Positions 1 through 6,556 of a stretch of 12,256 bases of DNA are shown in pieces; the first letter of the stretch is position 1, and each line of letters starts with the position of its first letter. Below the pieces are notes generated by a model that saw only the letters and a list, made by a program, of their open reading frames with translations, did not search any database and was not told the origin of the DNA. A program made the position numbers and the translations under genes. The stretch comes from Lachnospiraceae bacterium (lineage in GTDB: Bacteria > Bacillota_A > Clostridia > Lachnospirales > Lachnospiraceae), in contig JAGACI010000199.1 of NCBI GenBank assembly GCA_017614185.1, forward strand, positions 1 through 12,256, written 5' to 3'.

Positions 1-486
1 AAAAGGAATCATTATCAAAAGTTTCTTTTCAAGGATGACGTCCGTAGTATAATCAGAAAGCTTGATTACCTTTGTCACATAATCCATTGATCTGTCGTCC
101 TGACAAATCTTTATTATAAGTGAATCAGGTGTATTCCTTGTACTTCTTAAATATAACACACATGACATTGGAAGTTCTACTGTTTCATAATCGTTATGCT
201 TTCTTGCTTCCGTGATACCTGAAAGAAAATCATACTCTACCATTCGAATTGCCATTGTTCCATCCAGGTTACTCTGACATTCTATATGGTACCTCTCACC
301 ACCGATTTTGAAAATCGAGTCAGTTATCACAACGCCATCCTCTTTGTAGAATTCGTTATGGAGCTGTTCCAGTTCGGCTTCGCCAGAATAATTGGTCCCA
401 AAGACCTCATTAATTAAAGACACAAAAATCCTTGGTGTCTTTTGTGCCAACGTCCTAAAGACGTCATCGTATACATTGGTTCTCAT
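1..486 (-). CDS. Rpn-like PD-(D/E)XK nuclease/putative transposase family protein (partial, 3' end outside window)
   Basis: The minus strand is open from an ATG at 486 to the window edge, giving the first 162 residues. The start (MRTNVYDDVFRTL) follows an AAGGA Shine-Dalgarno five bases upstream. The layout matches the PD-(D/E)XK transposase-like/Rpn proteins common in Lachnospiraceae: an N-terminal YDDVFR segment (residues 6-11), a 'VSLINEVFG' helix (22-30), then an acidic residue (D56, in VITDSIFK) followed by a strand carrying E69-C-Q71, which resembles the D...ExQ nuclease core. A later strand reads VLYLRSTRNTP (110-120). Rpn proteins are DNA endonucleases linked to recombination; many relatives are of unknown role, so activity here is inference. 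The open frame continues upstream of the ATG to a stop near 552, so a TTG start near 520 is possible but has no obvious ribosome site. The C-terminus cannot be judged. No inverted repeats or transposase partner are visible. Confidence 0.8.
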   Translation of the reverse strand, partial: MRTNVYDDVFRTLAQKTPRIFVSLINEVFGTNYSGEAELEQLHNEFYKEDGVVITDSIFKIGGERYHIECQSNLDGTMAIRMVEYDFLSGITEARKHNDYETVELPMSCVLYLRSTRNTPDSLIIKICQDDRSMDYVTKVIKLSDYTTDVILEKKLLIMIPF

Positions 487-742
487 AATAATCCTTTCCG
501 AGGGCAGACCTAATGCCCCCAATACAATATATTTTTCTTTTAAGCAGGGATTTCATCAGGATCCTCGAACAGGTATCCGTTGATGTGGCAGAAGCCACAG
601 GAAATGTACTTGCGATTAGATTATCACAAGTAAGGTATTAATACTATTAAAAAACTATAAACTTTTCTAAAAAAATTATAAACATGTCAGGTAGACAATT
701 CACTCAAGAATAAGATGTTTGTTTCAAATCTGGAAAAATCTG
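487..742. other. Intergenic DNA with a short coding-like remnant, no intact gene
   Basis: This stretch lies between the Rpn-like gene and the dapA promoter. On the minus strand, 620 down to 540 encodes 26 codons ending in a stop, including CGFCHINGYLFEDPDEIPA, in a different frame from the Rpn-like gene. It reads like the C-terminus of a real protein but has no start codon and a stop just before it, so it is best treated as a possible gene remnant. From about 625 to 720 the DNA is AT-rich and nothing could be assigned. I see no convincing terminator, RNA gene or repeat. The minus-strand promoter for the Rpn-like gene probably lies here but I could not fix a -35/-10 pair. Confidence 0.4.
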
Positions 743-769
743 TTGACATACATAAATACATAGTGTAAT
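743..769 (+). promoter_or_regulatory. Promoter of the lysine-riboswitch/dapA transcript
   Basis: A perfect -35 hexamer TTGACA lies at 743-748. The best -10 is TGTAAT at 764-769 (five of six matches), with a short 15-base spacer; TAATGT at 766-771 would give 17 bases but matches poorly. With the first choice, transcription would start near 776, exactly where the first helix of the riboswitch begins, which supports the placement. Confidence 0.6.
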
Positions 770-775
770 GTTTAT

Positions 776-950
776 CACAAGATAGAGGTTGCGTGATTCA
801 TCAGTACCTCTGCGGATGCGGCAGACGCAAGTGAAGCAGAGCGAAAGGGATGAACGCCGAAAGATAGGTTTCTGCAGACCGATTCTTGGGCATTGAGTGA
901 ATAATTCAATGACTGTCATCTAATAAGTAGATGGGGCGCTATCATTTGTG
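776..950 (+). promoter_or_regulatory. Lysine riboswitch (L box)
   Basis: This leader carries the conserved blocks of the L-box lysine aptamer in the right order: GATAGAGGTTGCG at 781-793, the loop-E-like partner ATCAGTACCTCT, the AACGCCGAAAG core block near 853-863, a perfect helix CATTGA/TCAATG (891-896 with 906-911), then GACTGTCATCT and its partner strand AGATG (917-921 with 929-933), and finally GCTATC, whose CTATC (939-943) closes helix P1 with GATAG (781-785). Outer bases CACA/TGTG (776-779 with 947-950) can extend P1. An intrinsic terminator follows at once, so lysine binding should stop transcription of dapA and the genes behind it. The blocks closely resemble the B. subtilis lysC leader. 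The location upstream of dapA is the expected biological context. Confidence 0.95.
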
Positions 951-972
951 GAAGATTATTCCTATGTGTGCG

Positions 973-997
973 CCTGCTTTATGAAGCAGGTTTTTTT
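973..997 (+). terminator. Riboswitch-controlled intrinsic terminator
   Basis: CCTGCTT (973-979) pairs perfectly with AAGCAGG (984-990) around a TATG loop, followed by seven T residues. It lies just after the lysine aptamer and before dapA. A competing pairing is visible: GGCGC at 935-939, at the 3' side of the aptamer and partly in P1, is complementary to GCGCC at 970-974, which includes the first two bases of the terminator stem. That is the arrangement expected of an antiterminator formed when lysine is absent. Confidence 0.9.
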
Positions 998-1022
998 GTA
1001 CTCAAAAATGAAGTAGCTAAGC

Positions 1023-1043
1023 CCTTATTTCAAAATAAGGAGG
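1023..1043 (+). promoter_or_regulatory. dapA ribosome binding site with sequestering hairpin
   Basis: The Shine-Dalgarno AAGGAGG is at 1037-1043, seven bases before the dapA ATG. Its first half lies in a near-perfect inverted repeat: CCTTATTT (1023-1030) pairs with AAATAAGG (1033-1040). The stem is AT-rich with a tight loop, so it is probably weak, but it would hide AAGG of the Shine-Dalgarno. Confidence 0.6.
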
Positions 1044-1050
1044 ACATGAA

Positions 1051-1935
1051 ATGTCAGTATTTAAAGGAGCGGCGGTTGCAATCGTAACCCCCATGAATCA
1101 GGATGGAAGCGTTAATTATGATGAACTCGCTAAATTAATCGAGTTCCAGATTGCGAATTCCACAGACGCAATTGTAATTTGCGGAACAACAGGTGAGGCT
1201 TCAACACTTTCACACGAGGAGCACTTGGATGTAATCAAGTACTGTGTTGAGAAAGTTAACAAGAGAGTGCCGGTTATCGCCGGAACAGGTTCCAACAGCA
1301 CAGAGACAGCAATCTACCTTTCAACAGAGGCAGAGAAGTACGGAGCAGATGCTCTTTTGCTTGTTTCACCTTACTATAATAAGGCAACTCAGGGCGGCTT
1401 GTATCAGCACTTCAAACAGACTGCAGATGCAGTTAAAATCCCTTGTATCCTTTATAACGTACCCGGAAGAACAGGATGCAACATTCTTCCCGCTACAATC
1501 GTTAAACTTTGTACAGAGGTTTCAAACATTGTCGGCGTTAAGGAAGCAAGCGGAAACATCAGCCAGATTGCCAAACTTGCTGCACTTGCTGACGGCAAAG
1601 TTGAGATTTACTCAGGTAACGACGATCAGATTATTCCCATTCTTTCACTTGGCGGTCTTGGAGTAATCTCGGTTCTTTCAAATGTTGCTCCCAAGCAGAC
1701 ACATGACATCTGCCAGGCATTCTTTGACGGAGACACCGCAAAGGCAGCAAAGCTTCAGTGCCAGGCAATCGAGCTTGTCGATGCACTTTTCTGCGAGGTT
1801 AACCCTATCCCTGTTAAGAAGGCGGTTTCACTTCTTGGCTACAATGCAGGACCTTTGAGACTTCCTCTTACAGAAATGGAGCCTGAGCACGTTGAAGTAT
1901 TGAAGAAGGCTATGAAAAACTACGGACTTATCTAA
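1051..1935 (+). CDS. dapA: 4-hydroxy-tetrahydrodipicolinate synthase
   Basis: DapA condenses pyruvate with L-aspartate-4-semialdehyde, the first committed step towards diaminopimelate and lysine, in the cytoplasm. The 294 residues fit the family length for this TIM-barrel aldolase. Key elements are present: GTTGE at 45-49 (T46/T47 of the active site), SPYYN at 106-110, Y135 and R140 in YNVPGRTG (the tyrosine relay and substrate-binding arginine), and the Schiff-base lysine K164 in GVKEASGN. The start has an AAGGAGG site seven bases upstream; an earlier ATG at 1046 is out of frame. The gene is the first of the transcript controlled by the lysine riboswitch, and dapB follows after 22 bases. Regulation by lysine at the RNA level is therefore very likely; allosteric inhibition cannot be judged from sequence reading alone. 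Confidence 0.97.
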   Translation: MSVFKGAAVAIVTPMNQDGSVNYDELAKLIEFQIANSTDAIVICGTTGEASTLSHEEHLDVIKYCVEKVNKRVPVIAGTGSNSTETAIYLSTEAEKYGADALLLVSPYYNKATQGGLYQHFKQTADAVKIPCILYNVPGRTGCNILPATIVKLCTEVSNIVGVKEASGNISQIAKLAALADGKVEIYSGNDDQIIPILSLGGLGVISVLSNVAPKQTHDICQAFFDGDTAKAAKLQCQAIELVDALFCEVNPIPVKKAVSLLGYNAGPLRLPLTEMEPEHVEVLKKAMKNYGLI

Positions 1936-1957
1936 TAAATAAGAGGGGTTTTTAATA

Positions 1958-2713
1958 ATGGTTAAGATGATAATGAACGGCTGTAACGGCAAGATGGGAC
2001 AGACCATCACAAATCTTGTTGCCGAAGATGCCGAGATAGAGATTGTTGCGGGAATAGATGCCTTCAATCAGGCAGGTAATTCCTATCCCGTGTACGCATC
2101 ACTTAGTGAGTGTAAAGAAGCGGCAGATGTTCTTGTCGATTTCTCATCTCCGAAAGCTTTGGATGATGTACTTGATTATTGCACAGGCAAAAATGTACCT
2201 TGCGTGCTTTGCACCACCGGACTTACAGAAGAGCAGATTGCTAAGGTAAACGAGGCAAGCAAGAAGGTGGCAATCCTTAGATCTGCGAACATGTCTCTCG
2301 GAATCAACATGCTTTTAAAGCTTTTGAAGGAAGCGACAAGCATTCTGGCTCCTGCGGGATTTGATATCGAGATTGTGGAGAAACATCATAATCTTAAGAA
2401 GGATGCGCCGAGCGGAACGGCTCTTGCTCTTGCAGATTCCATAAACGAGGAACTTAACAAAGAGTATGAGTACGTATACGACAGGTCTACACGAAATGAG
2501 AAGAGACCTGTAAAGGAAATCGGAATAAGTGCCGTTAGGGGTGGCACAATACCCGGTGACCATGATATAATTTTTGCGGGAAATGATGAAGTAATTACAT
2601 TTTCACACAGAGCCTACTCAAAGGGAGTATTTGCCAAAGGTGCAATTGAGGCGGCTAAATATCTTAAAGATAAGGGTCAGGGCCTTTACACAATGTCAGA
2701 TGTAATCGGCTGA
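1958..2713 (+). CDS. dapB: 4-hydroxy-tetrahydrodipicolinate reductase
   Basis: DapB reduces the DapA product with NAD(P)H to tetrahydrodipicolinate, the second step of the diaminopimelate/lysine route. The 251 residues match the family. The N-terminal Rossmann segment reads MNGCNGKMGQ (residues 6-15), the conserved glycine-rich dinucleotide loop. The catalytic signature EKHHNLKKDAPSGTA spans 141-155, with H143/H144 as the catalytic histidine pair and K147 as the substrate lysine by alignment with the E. coli motif. A further family block, SAVRGGTIPGDH, lies at 191-202. It starts 22 bases after dapA, with an AGAGGGG ribosome site, and ends 12 bases before hisA, so cotranscription with both is very likely. 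Confidence 0.97.
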   Translation: MVKMIMNGCNGKMGQTITNLVAEDAEIEIVAGIDAFNQAGNSYPVYASLSECKEAADVLVDFSSPKALDDVLDYCTGKNVPCVLCTTGLTEEQIAKVNEASKKVAILRSANMSLGINMLLKLLKEATSILAPAGFDIEIVEKHHNLKKDAPSGTALALADSINEELNKEYEYVYDRSTRNEKRPVKEIGISAVRGGTIPGDHDIIFAGNDEVITFSHRAYSKGVFAKGAIEAAKYLKDKGQGLYTMSDVIG

Positions 2714-2725
2714 TGGAGGGAAGTA

Positions 2726-3493
2726 ATGCAGTTTAGACCATGTATCGATATACATGACGGTCATGTAAAACAAATCGTCGGAAGTACTCTTAGCGATGAA
2801 GGAGCAGTTCGGGAAAACTTTGTTTCCGAGAATGGCGCAGAGTACTATGCCGGCTTATACAAGGAACTCGGACTTAAGGGCGGACACATCATTATTCTTA
2901 ATAAGGTGGGTACGCCTGAGTACGAGGCGTCTAAAGAAGAAGCCGTTAAAGCGTTAAAAGCCTATCCCGGAGGATTCCAGATAGGCGGAGGCATTGATGC
3001 CGAAAATGCTGCGGCTTTTATTAATGCAGGCGCAAGCCATGTTATCGTGACTTCTTATGTTTTTAAGGACGGCCTTATTAACTATGAGAACCTTAAGAAG
3101 CTTGTCTGTGCTGTAGGCAGAGAGAAGATTGTTCTTGATTTAAGCTGCAAGAGAACGGAACTTGGTTATGTGATTGCAACGGACAGATGGCAGAAGATGA
3201 CTCATATTGCCATTACCGAGGCTCTCTTAGAGGAACTCGGAGCATATTGCGATGAGTTTCTCATTCATGCCGTTGACGTTGAGGGCAAAGCGGAAGGAAT
3301 CGAAAAAGATCTGACCGAAGCACTCGCTGCCTGGGATACCTTGCCGGTAACTTATGCCGGAGGAGTGCACTCATATGAAGATATTACGTTGCTTAAAGAG
3401 TTGGGGGATAGCAAACTCAATGTGACGGTCGGAAGTGCACTTGATATTTTTGGCGGTGAGCTTAAAATGGAAGAGATAATAAAACTTCTTTAG
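2726..3493 (+). CDS. hisA: Eukaryotic-type ProFAR isomerase
   Basis: HisA isomerises the ribose of ProFAR to PRFAR, the fourth step of histidine synthesis. The 255-residue TIM barrel resembles the yeast His6 branch more than ordinary bacterial HisA: compare CIDIHDGHVKQIVG (6-19), YYAGLYKE (40-47), QIGGGI (85-90), VIVTSYVF (106-113), DLSCK (138-142), EFLIHAVDVEG (177-187) and VGSALDIFGG (235-244). The two catalytic aspartates expected for this fold are D8 and D138. It begins 12 bases after dapB behind a GGAGGG site, so it should be translated from the lysine-riboswitch transcript, away from any other his gene in this window. Histidine and lysine synthesis share no step here, so its place in a dap operon is unusual. 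A dual HisA/PriA role is not indicated. Confidence 0.93.
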   Translation: MQFRPCIDIHDGHVKQIVGSTLSDEGAVRENFVSENGAEYYAGLYKELGLKGGHIIILNKVGTPEYEASKEEAVKALKAYPGGFQIGGGIDAENAAAFINAGASHVIVTSYVFKDGLINYENLKKLVCAVGREKIVLDLSCKRTELGYVIATDRWQKMTHIAITEALLEELGAYCDEFLIHAVDVEGKAEGIEKDLTEALAAWDTLPVTYAGGVHSYEDITLLKELGDSKLNVTVGSALDIFGGELKMEEIIKLL

Positions 3494-3531
3494 GAAGGTT
3501 TGTTATACATTTTTTAAAAGGGGAATTACAA

Positions 3532-4851
3532 ATGAAAAAACTTGCTATTCTTGCGGGTGCGGGATTACTTGCACTCGCGCTTTTTGGCTGTTCTTCAAAA
3601 GAGACGGCCACCGGTAACATCACTGTCGGAAAGGATGCGGCAACTATTAAGGAAGCCGTTGACATGGCCAAAGAAGGTGATGTTATTTTTGTGCCTGCAG
3701 GCGTTTACGATGAGATGGTTTCTGTTGAAAAAGACGGAATCACTTTAAGAGGTGAGGAAGGAACTGTTTTTGACGGAAGCAAATTTGAACCCACATGGGA
3801 AAACAGCGTTGCGGTATATGTAAAGGGAAACAACATTACCGTAGAAAACCTTGAAATCAAAGATTTCATTATTGACGGACCCTCAGACATCTGCCCTATC
3901 GGTATTCGCGTGGGTCAGGGTTCAAGCAAAGTGACAATCAGAAACTGCAAGGTCCATGACCATGGCTTCAAGTACGATTACGATTCGGGAAGCGACAACT
4001 ACAACGCCCACGGAATCTATGTAAGCGGTGCGGTTGACAACCCGACCAAAGATATCCTTGTCGAAGGCTGTGAGTTATATAACCTTCATCTTGGAAGCAG
4101 CGAATCCCTTGTTTTTAACGGAAATGTTGACGGATTCGAGGCGAGAGACAATTATATTCATGATACTGACAACATCGGTATCGATGCAATCGGTTACGAG
4201 CAGGATGAGGAGAATGAGAACGACAGCGCAAGAAACGGCAAGATTCACGGAAACTTTGTGACAGGCGTTTGCTCCGATCCAAGCGTTAATCCTACATACG
4301 ATTCAATGTGTGCCGACGGAATCTATGTCGATGGCGGAAGAGACATCGAGATTTACGATAACTTTGTTACAAACTGCGATATAGGAATCGAGGTTGCAAG
4401 CGAGCACTACGGCAAGGTTACAAGCGGTGTTAAGGTTTATAACAACACACTTGCGTATAACAACCACTGGGCCGGTATCTGCTTTGGCGGATGTGACCCC
4501 GATGAAAACGGAAGAGCGGAGGGCTGCACCTTCACAAACAATACCGTTTACAACACAGATTACTACTGCTTCGTAGTTCAGTATGCATGCAGTGACACGA
4601 ACGTACTTGAGAAAAACATCTTTATCACTGAAAAAGACGGAATCGCATACGGCGAGGAACTTGATGAGTACAGTAAGGGAAATGTGGTTAAAGGAAACCT
4701 TGCATGCGAAGACTTAAGCGATTTTGAACTTGAAGACAATAAAGTCATTACCGTAAAGAGTGTTACGGTGGATGAGAAAGAAAGAAGCATCACTGTCGAG
4801 ACCGATGACGATATAGAAGGAATTGGCTCAGATAAAACTAAAAAGAAGTAA
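3532..4851 (+). CDS. Lipoprotein with right-handed parallel beta-helix
   Basis: The first 20 residues form a type II signal peptide: MKK, a hydrophobic core, then the lipobox LFGC with the acylated cysteine at C20, so the mature 420-residue protein should be anchored to the outer face of the membrane. Residues about 30-84 (ATIKEAVDMAKEGDVIFVPAGVY, then TLRGEEGT) resemble the start of pectate-lyase-like/DUF1565 beta-helices. Residues about 90-390 hold regularly spaced 'I.V.NN.I' rungs typical of parallel beta-helix repeats, with many Asn and Asp turns. Such proteins are often polysaccharide lyases, hydrolases or binding proteins; no catalytic residues can be assigned, so substrate is unknown. 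The tail ends in KTKKK. It starts 38 bases after hisA behind an AAGGGG site, with no terminator or good promoter between, so it may ride on the dap transcript. The first terminator is just downstream. Confidence 0.8.
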   Translation: MKKLAILAGAGLLALALFGCSSKETATGNITVGKDAATIKEAVDMAKEGDVIFVPAGVYDEMVSVEKDGITLRGEEGTVFDGSKFEPTWENSVAVYVKGNNITVENLEIKDFIIDGPSDICPIGIRVGQGSSKVTIRNCKVHDHGFKYDYDSGSDNYNAHGIYVSGAVDNPTKDILVEGCELYNLHLGSSESLVFNGNVDGFEARDNYIHDTDNIGIDAIGYEQDEENENDSARNGKIHGNFVTGVCSDPSVNPTYDSMCADGIYVDGGRDIEIYDNFVTNCDIGIEVASEHYGKVTSGVKVYNNTLAYNNHWAGICFGGCDPDENGRAEGCTFTNNTVYNTDYYCFVVQYACSDTNVLEKNIFITEKDGIAYGEELDEYSKGNVVKGNLACEDLSDFELEDNKVITVKSVTVDEKERSITVETDDDIEGIGSDKTKKK

Positions 4852-4861
4852 CGCGCGAAAA

Positions 4862-4892
4862 AAGGGATTGGCGATTGCCAATCCCTTAATTT
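4862..4892. terminator. Bidirectional intrinsic terminator between convergent genes
   Basis: AAGGGATTGGC (4862-4872) and GCCAATCCCTT (4877-4887) form a perfect 11-base stem with a GATT loop. On the plus strand it is followed only by AATTT, but on the minus strand by a run of T residues (complement of A4858-4863). It can end the dap/lipoprotein transcript and the opposing cold-shock transcript, and looks stronger for the latter. Confidence 0.85.
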
Positions 4893-5004
4893 CTAATCTT
4901 CCGACCAATATTACATCTTTATAACAAATCAAACAATTGCTTATTTATATTTATATCAAAAAATGAATTAGGTTATCAGATTAAAATGTGCTTTAAGATT
5001 AATC

Positions 5005-5205
5005 TTAGAGCTTTGTTACGTTAACAGCCTGAGGTCCCTTCTCACCGTTAACAACGTCGTACTCAACTGCCTGGCCCTCTTCAAGAGACTTGAAGCCTTC
5101 CATGTTAAGACCTGAGTAGTGTACGAATACGTCGTTACCAGCCTCATCAGAGATGAAACCGTAACCTTTTTGGTTGTTAAACCATTTTACTGTACCTTTG
5201 TTCAT
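5005..5205 (-). CDS. Cold-shock protein (CspA/CspB family)
   Basis: This 66-residue protein is a single cold-shock domain, a five-stranded OB-fold that binds single-stranded RNA and DNA and acts as an RNA chaperone in the cytoplasm. Both nucleic-acid-binding motifs are intact: RNP1 as KGYGFIS at residues 13-19 and RNP2 as VFVHY at 26-30. The N-terminus ([10 protein letters not shown]) and the C-terminus ([10 protein letters not shown]) are typical and full length. The ATG at 5205 follows a GGAGGT site about eight bases upstream. It is a stand-alone gene with its own promoter and a leader of roughly 50 bases containing a small hairpin, convergent with the lipoprotein gene and divergent from the PTS-like gene. 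Which Csp paralogue it is cannot be decided from sequence, so I give no symbol. Confidence 0.96.
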   Translation of the reverse strand: MNKGTVKWFNNQKGYGFISDEAGNDVFVHYSGLNMEGFKSLEEGQAVEYDVVNGEKGPQAVNVTKL

Positions 5206-5241
5206 TATAGAATACCTCCAAAAAAATAAAAAAAATATAGC

Positions 5242-5259
5242 TGTTGCACTATTACAACA
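5242..5259 (-). promoter_or_regulatory. Small hairpin in the cold-shock gene leader
   Basis: TGTTG (5242-5246) and CAACA (5255-5259) can pair around an eight-base loop close to the predicted transcript start of the cold-shock gene. Structured leaders are common in csp mRNAs, but this stem is short and its role is unproven. Confidence 0.35.
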
Positions 5260-5264
5260 ACCTT

Positions 5265-5293
5265 ATTCTATCATCTGGTTTTCAAAAAGTAAA
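5265..5293 (-). promoter_or_regulatory. Promoter of the cold-shock gene
   Basis: Reading the minus strand, TTTACT (5293-5288) is separated by 17 bases from TAGAAT (5270-5265), a five-of-six -10 match. Transcription should start near 5258, leaving a leader of roughly 50 bases. Confidence 0.65.
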
Positions 5294-5346
5294 GAAAATT
5301 CAGACAAAAAGGTTGATTTTTTTGTACACTTATGCTAAAGTTTCGC

Positions 5347-5375
5347 TTGACTGACAAGACAGTGGACTTTACAAG
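5347..5375 (+). promoter_or_regulatory. Candidate promoter of the PTS EIIC-like gene
   Basis: TTGACT (5347-5352) and TACAAG (5370-5375) are 17 bases apart. A second possible pair lies upstream, TTGATT (5313-5318) and TAAAGT (5336-5341), also with 17 bases. Either could drive the gene starting at 5414; the downstream one overlaps the palindromes at 5368-5389. Confidence 0.5.
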
Positions 5376-5389
5376 TGTAAAAACACTTG
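5368..5389 (+). promoter_or_regulatory. Two overlapping palindromes, candidate operator
   Basis: TTTACA-AG-TGTAAA (5368-5381) is a perfect dyad overlapping the predicted -10. It shares bases with a second perfect inverted repeat, CAAGTGT-aaaa-ACACTTG (5372-5389). Position and symmetry fit a repressor site, or a hairpin at the 5' end of the mRNA. No cognate regulator is encoded next to the gene, so the ligand is unknown. Confidence 0.5.
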
Positions 5390-5413
5390 GCAGGCAAATC
5401 ATTGGAGGAGAGC

Positions 5414-6463
5414 ATGAAAAAATTAACTAAGTTTTTGAATGAGATTTTTATTGATGGTTTAAGCGGAATGGCACTCGGCCTTTTCTCAACCCTTATTATA
5501 GGAACCATCATTGCACAGATCGGAACTCTTATCGGAGGGCAGGCAGGCTTTTATATCGGCGCTGTCGCAAAGGTTGCGAAGACTCTTACAGGTGCGGGAA
5601 TCGCCGTAGGTGTTGCGAGCAAGTTTAAAGAAGGCCCTTTGGTTACAGTATCCGCTGCAGTTACAGGTATGATTGGCGCCTTCCCCGGCGTTACCGAAAT
5701 GGAAGGCTTTACACTCGGCGCACCAGGTGAACCTCTCGGCGCATTTATCGCAGCCATAGTTGCAATCAAGCTTGGACACCTTGTTGCAGGTAAGACCAAG
5801 GTTGATATTCTTATTACACCCCTTGTATGTATTGGAACAGGTTCCGCAGCAGGCTTTATTATGGGACCTCCCATTTCAAGATTCATGGCATTCCTTGGAA
5901 ACCTTGTAAACATAAACGTAGAGGCTCATCCTATCGTTGGCGGAATCCTTGTGGCTGTTTTAATGGGCATGATTCTTACACTCCCCATAAGTTCCGCTGC
6001 AATCGGAATTTCAATGGGTATTACGGGACTTGCCGCAGGTTCGGCTACAATCGGATGCTGCTGTAACATGGTTGGCTTTGCCGTAGCAAGCTTCAGAGAG
6101 AACGGATTCGGAGGACTTGTGGCGCAGGGCGTAGGTACCAGCATGCTTCAGGTTCCAAACATCGTAAAGAAGCCGATTATCTGGCTTCCCGCAATTATCT
6201 CAAGTGCTGTTCTTGGCCCCATAGCGAGTGCTGTGCTTAAGATGACAAGCACCCCTGTAGGCTCAGGTATGGGCTCTGCCGGATTTGTAGGACAGATTGC
6301 GGCATATGGCTCAATGGTTGAAGGGGGAATGGCTCCCGGACTTGCTATTGCACTGATCGTTATCATGCATTTTGTGCTTCCCGGAGTTGTGGCATTTCTT
6401 ATTTCGGAAGCTATGAGAAAAATGGGGCTCATTAAGCAGGGTGATATGAGCTTGGATGTGTAG
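5414..6463 (+). CDS. PTS EIIC-like membrane transporter (PTS_EIIC_2 type)
   Basis: I read this as a member of the stand-alone 'PTS transporter subunit IIC' family of about 340-350 residues. It has 349 residues with many glycine- and alanine-rich hydrophobic segments (for example 16-42, 76-90, 107-123, 131-150, 174-203, 254-274 and 308-331), fitting a multi-pass inner-membrane protein. Family-like blocks include GPPISRFMAFLGN (151-163), PISSAAIGISMGITGLAAGS (191-210) and QVPNIVKKP (246-254). An unusual triple cysteine lies at 215-217. The ATG at 5414 follows GGAGGAG; an in-frame TTG at 5387 lies inside the operator-like palindrome and lacks a ribosome site. No EIIA or EIIB domain or gene is adjacent, so sugar phosphotransfer cannot be assumed and the substrate is unknown. 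Confidence 0.8.
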   Translation: MKKLTKFLNEIFIDGLSGMALGLFSTLIIGTIIAQIGTLIGGQAGFYIGAVAKVAKTLTGAGIAVGVASKFKEGPLVTVSAAVTGMIGAFPGVTEMEGFTLGAPGEPLGAFIAAIVAIKLGHLVAGKTKVDILITPLVCIGTGSAAGFIMGPPISRFMAFLGNLVNINVEAHPIVGGILVAVLMGMILTLPISSAAIGISMGITGLAAGSATIGCCCNMVGFAVASFRENGFGGLVAQGVGTSMLQVPNIVKKPIIWLPAIISSAVLGPIASAVLKMTSTPVGSGMGSAGFVGQIAAYGSMVEGGMAPGLAIALIVIMHFVLPGVVAFLISEAMRKMGLIKQGDMSLDV

Positions 6464-6500
6464 TCTTTCTCGTCAAATGTTACAAAAATGTTAAAAAAAC

Positions 6501-6529
6501 TGTACTAAAACGGTCACCTGTGGTAAAAT
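6501..6529 (+). promoter_or_regulatory. Extended -10 promoter before the LytM-like gene
   Basis: TAAAAT at 6524-6529 is preceded by TGG (6521-6523), giving an extended -10 element. The -35 at 6501-6506 (TGTACT) is poor, as is common when an extended -10 is present. The leader to the predicted TTG start would be about 20 bases. Confidence 0.5.
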
Positions 6530-6556
6530 GATTAAAGTTTGCCGGAGGTGACTTTT

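Noticed and set aside
392..583. 63-codon plus-strand open frame
   Set aside because: It is antisense to the start of the Rpn-like gene, which has a clear family-like translation and a ribosome site.
704..919. 71-codon minus-strand open frame
   Set aside because: It runs antisense through the lysine riboswitch, whose conserved RNA blocks explain the sequence; the translation shows no recognisable protein features.
3494..3531. Possible TATACA -10 element before the lipoprotein gene
   Set aside because: No matching -35 is present at 16-18 bases and the implied start would leave almost no leader.
4994..5007. Perfect palindrome TAAGATTAATCTTA at the cold-shock gene stop codon
   Set aside because: It has no loop and no T run, and a much better terminator lies about 100 bases further on; probably chance in AT-rich DNA.
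5387..5413. Earlier in-frame TTG start for the PTS EIIC-like gene
   Set aside because: It lies inside the palindrome at the promoter and has no Shine-Dalgarno, whereas the ATG at 5414 follows GGAGGAG.
5486..5913. Two overlapping minus-strand open frames opposite the PTS EIIC-like gene
   Set aside because: They mirror the biased codon use of a glycine/alanine-rich membrane protein and have no family features.
6539..6556. Earlier in-frame TTG (6539) or GTG (6548) starts for the LytM-like gene
   Set aside because: The GGAGG site at 6544-6548 lies after or within them; it is correctly spaced only for the TTG at 6557.
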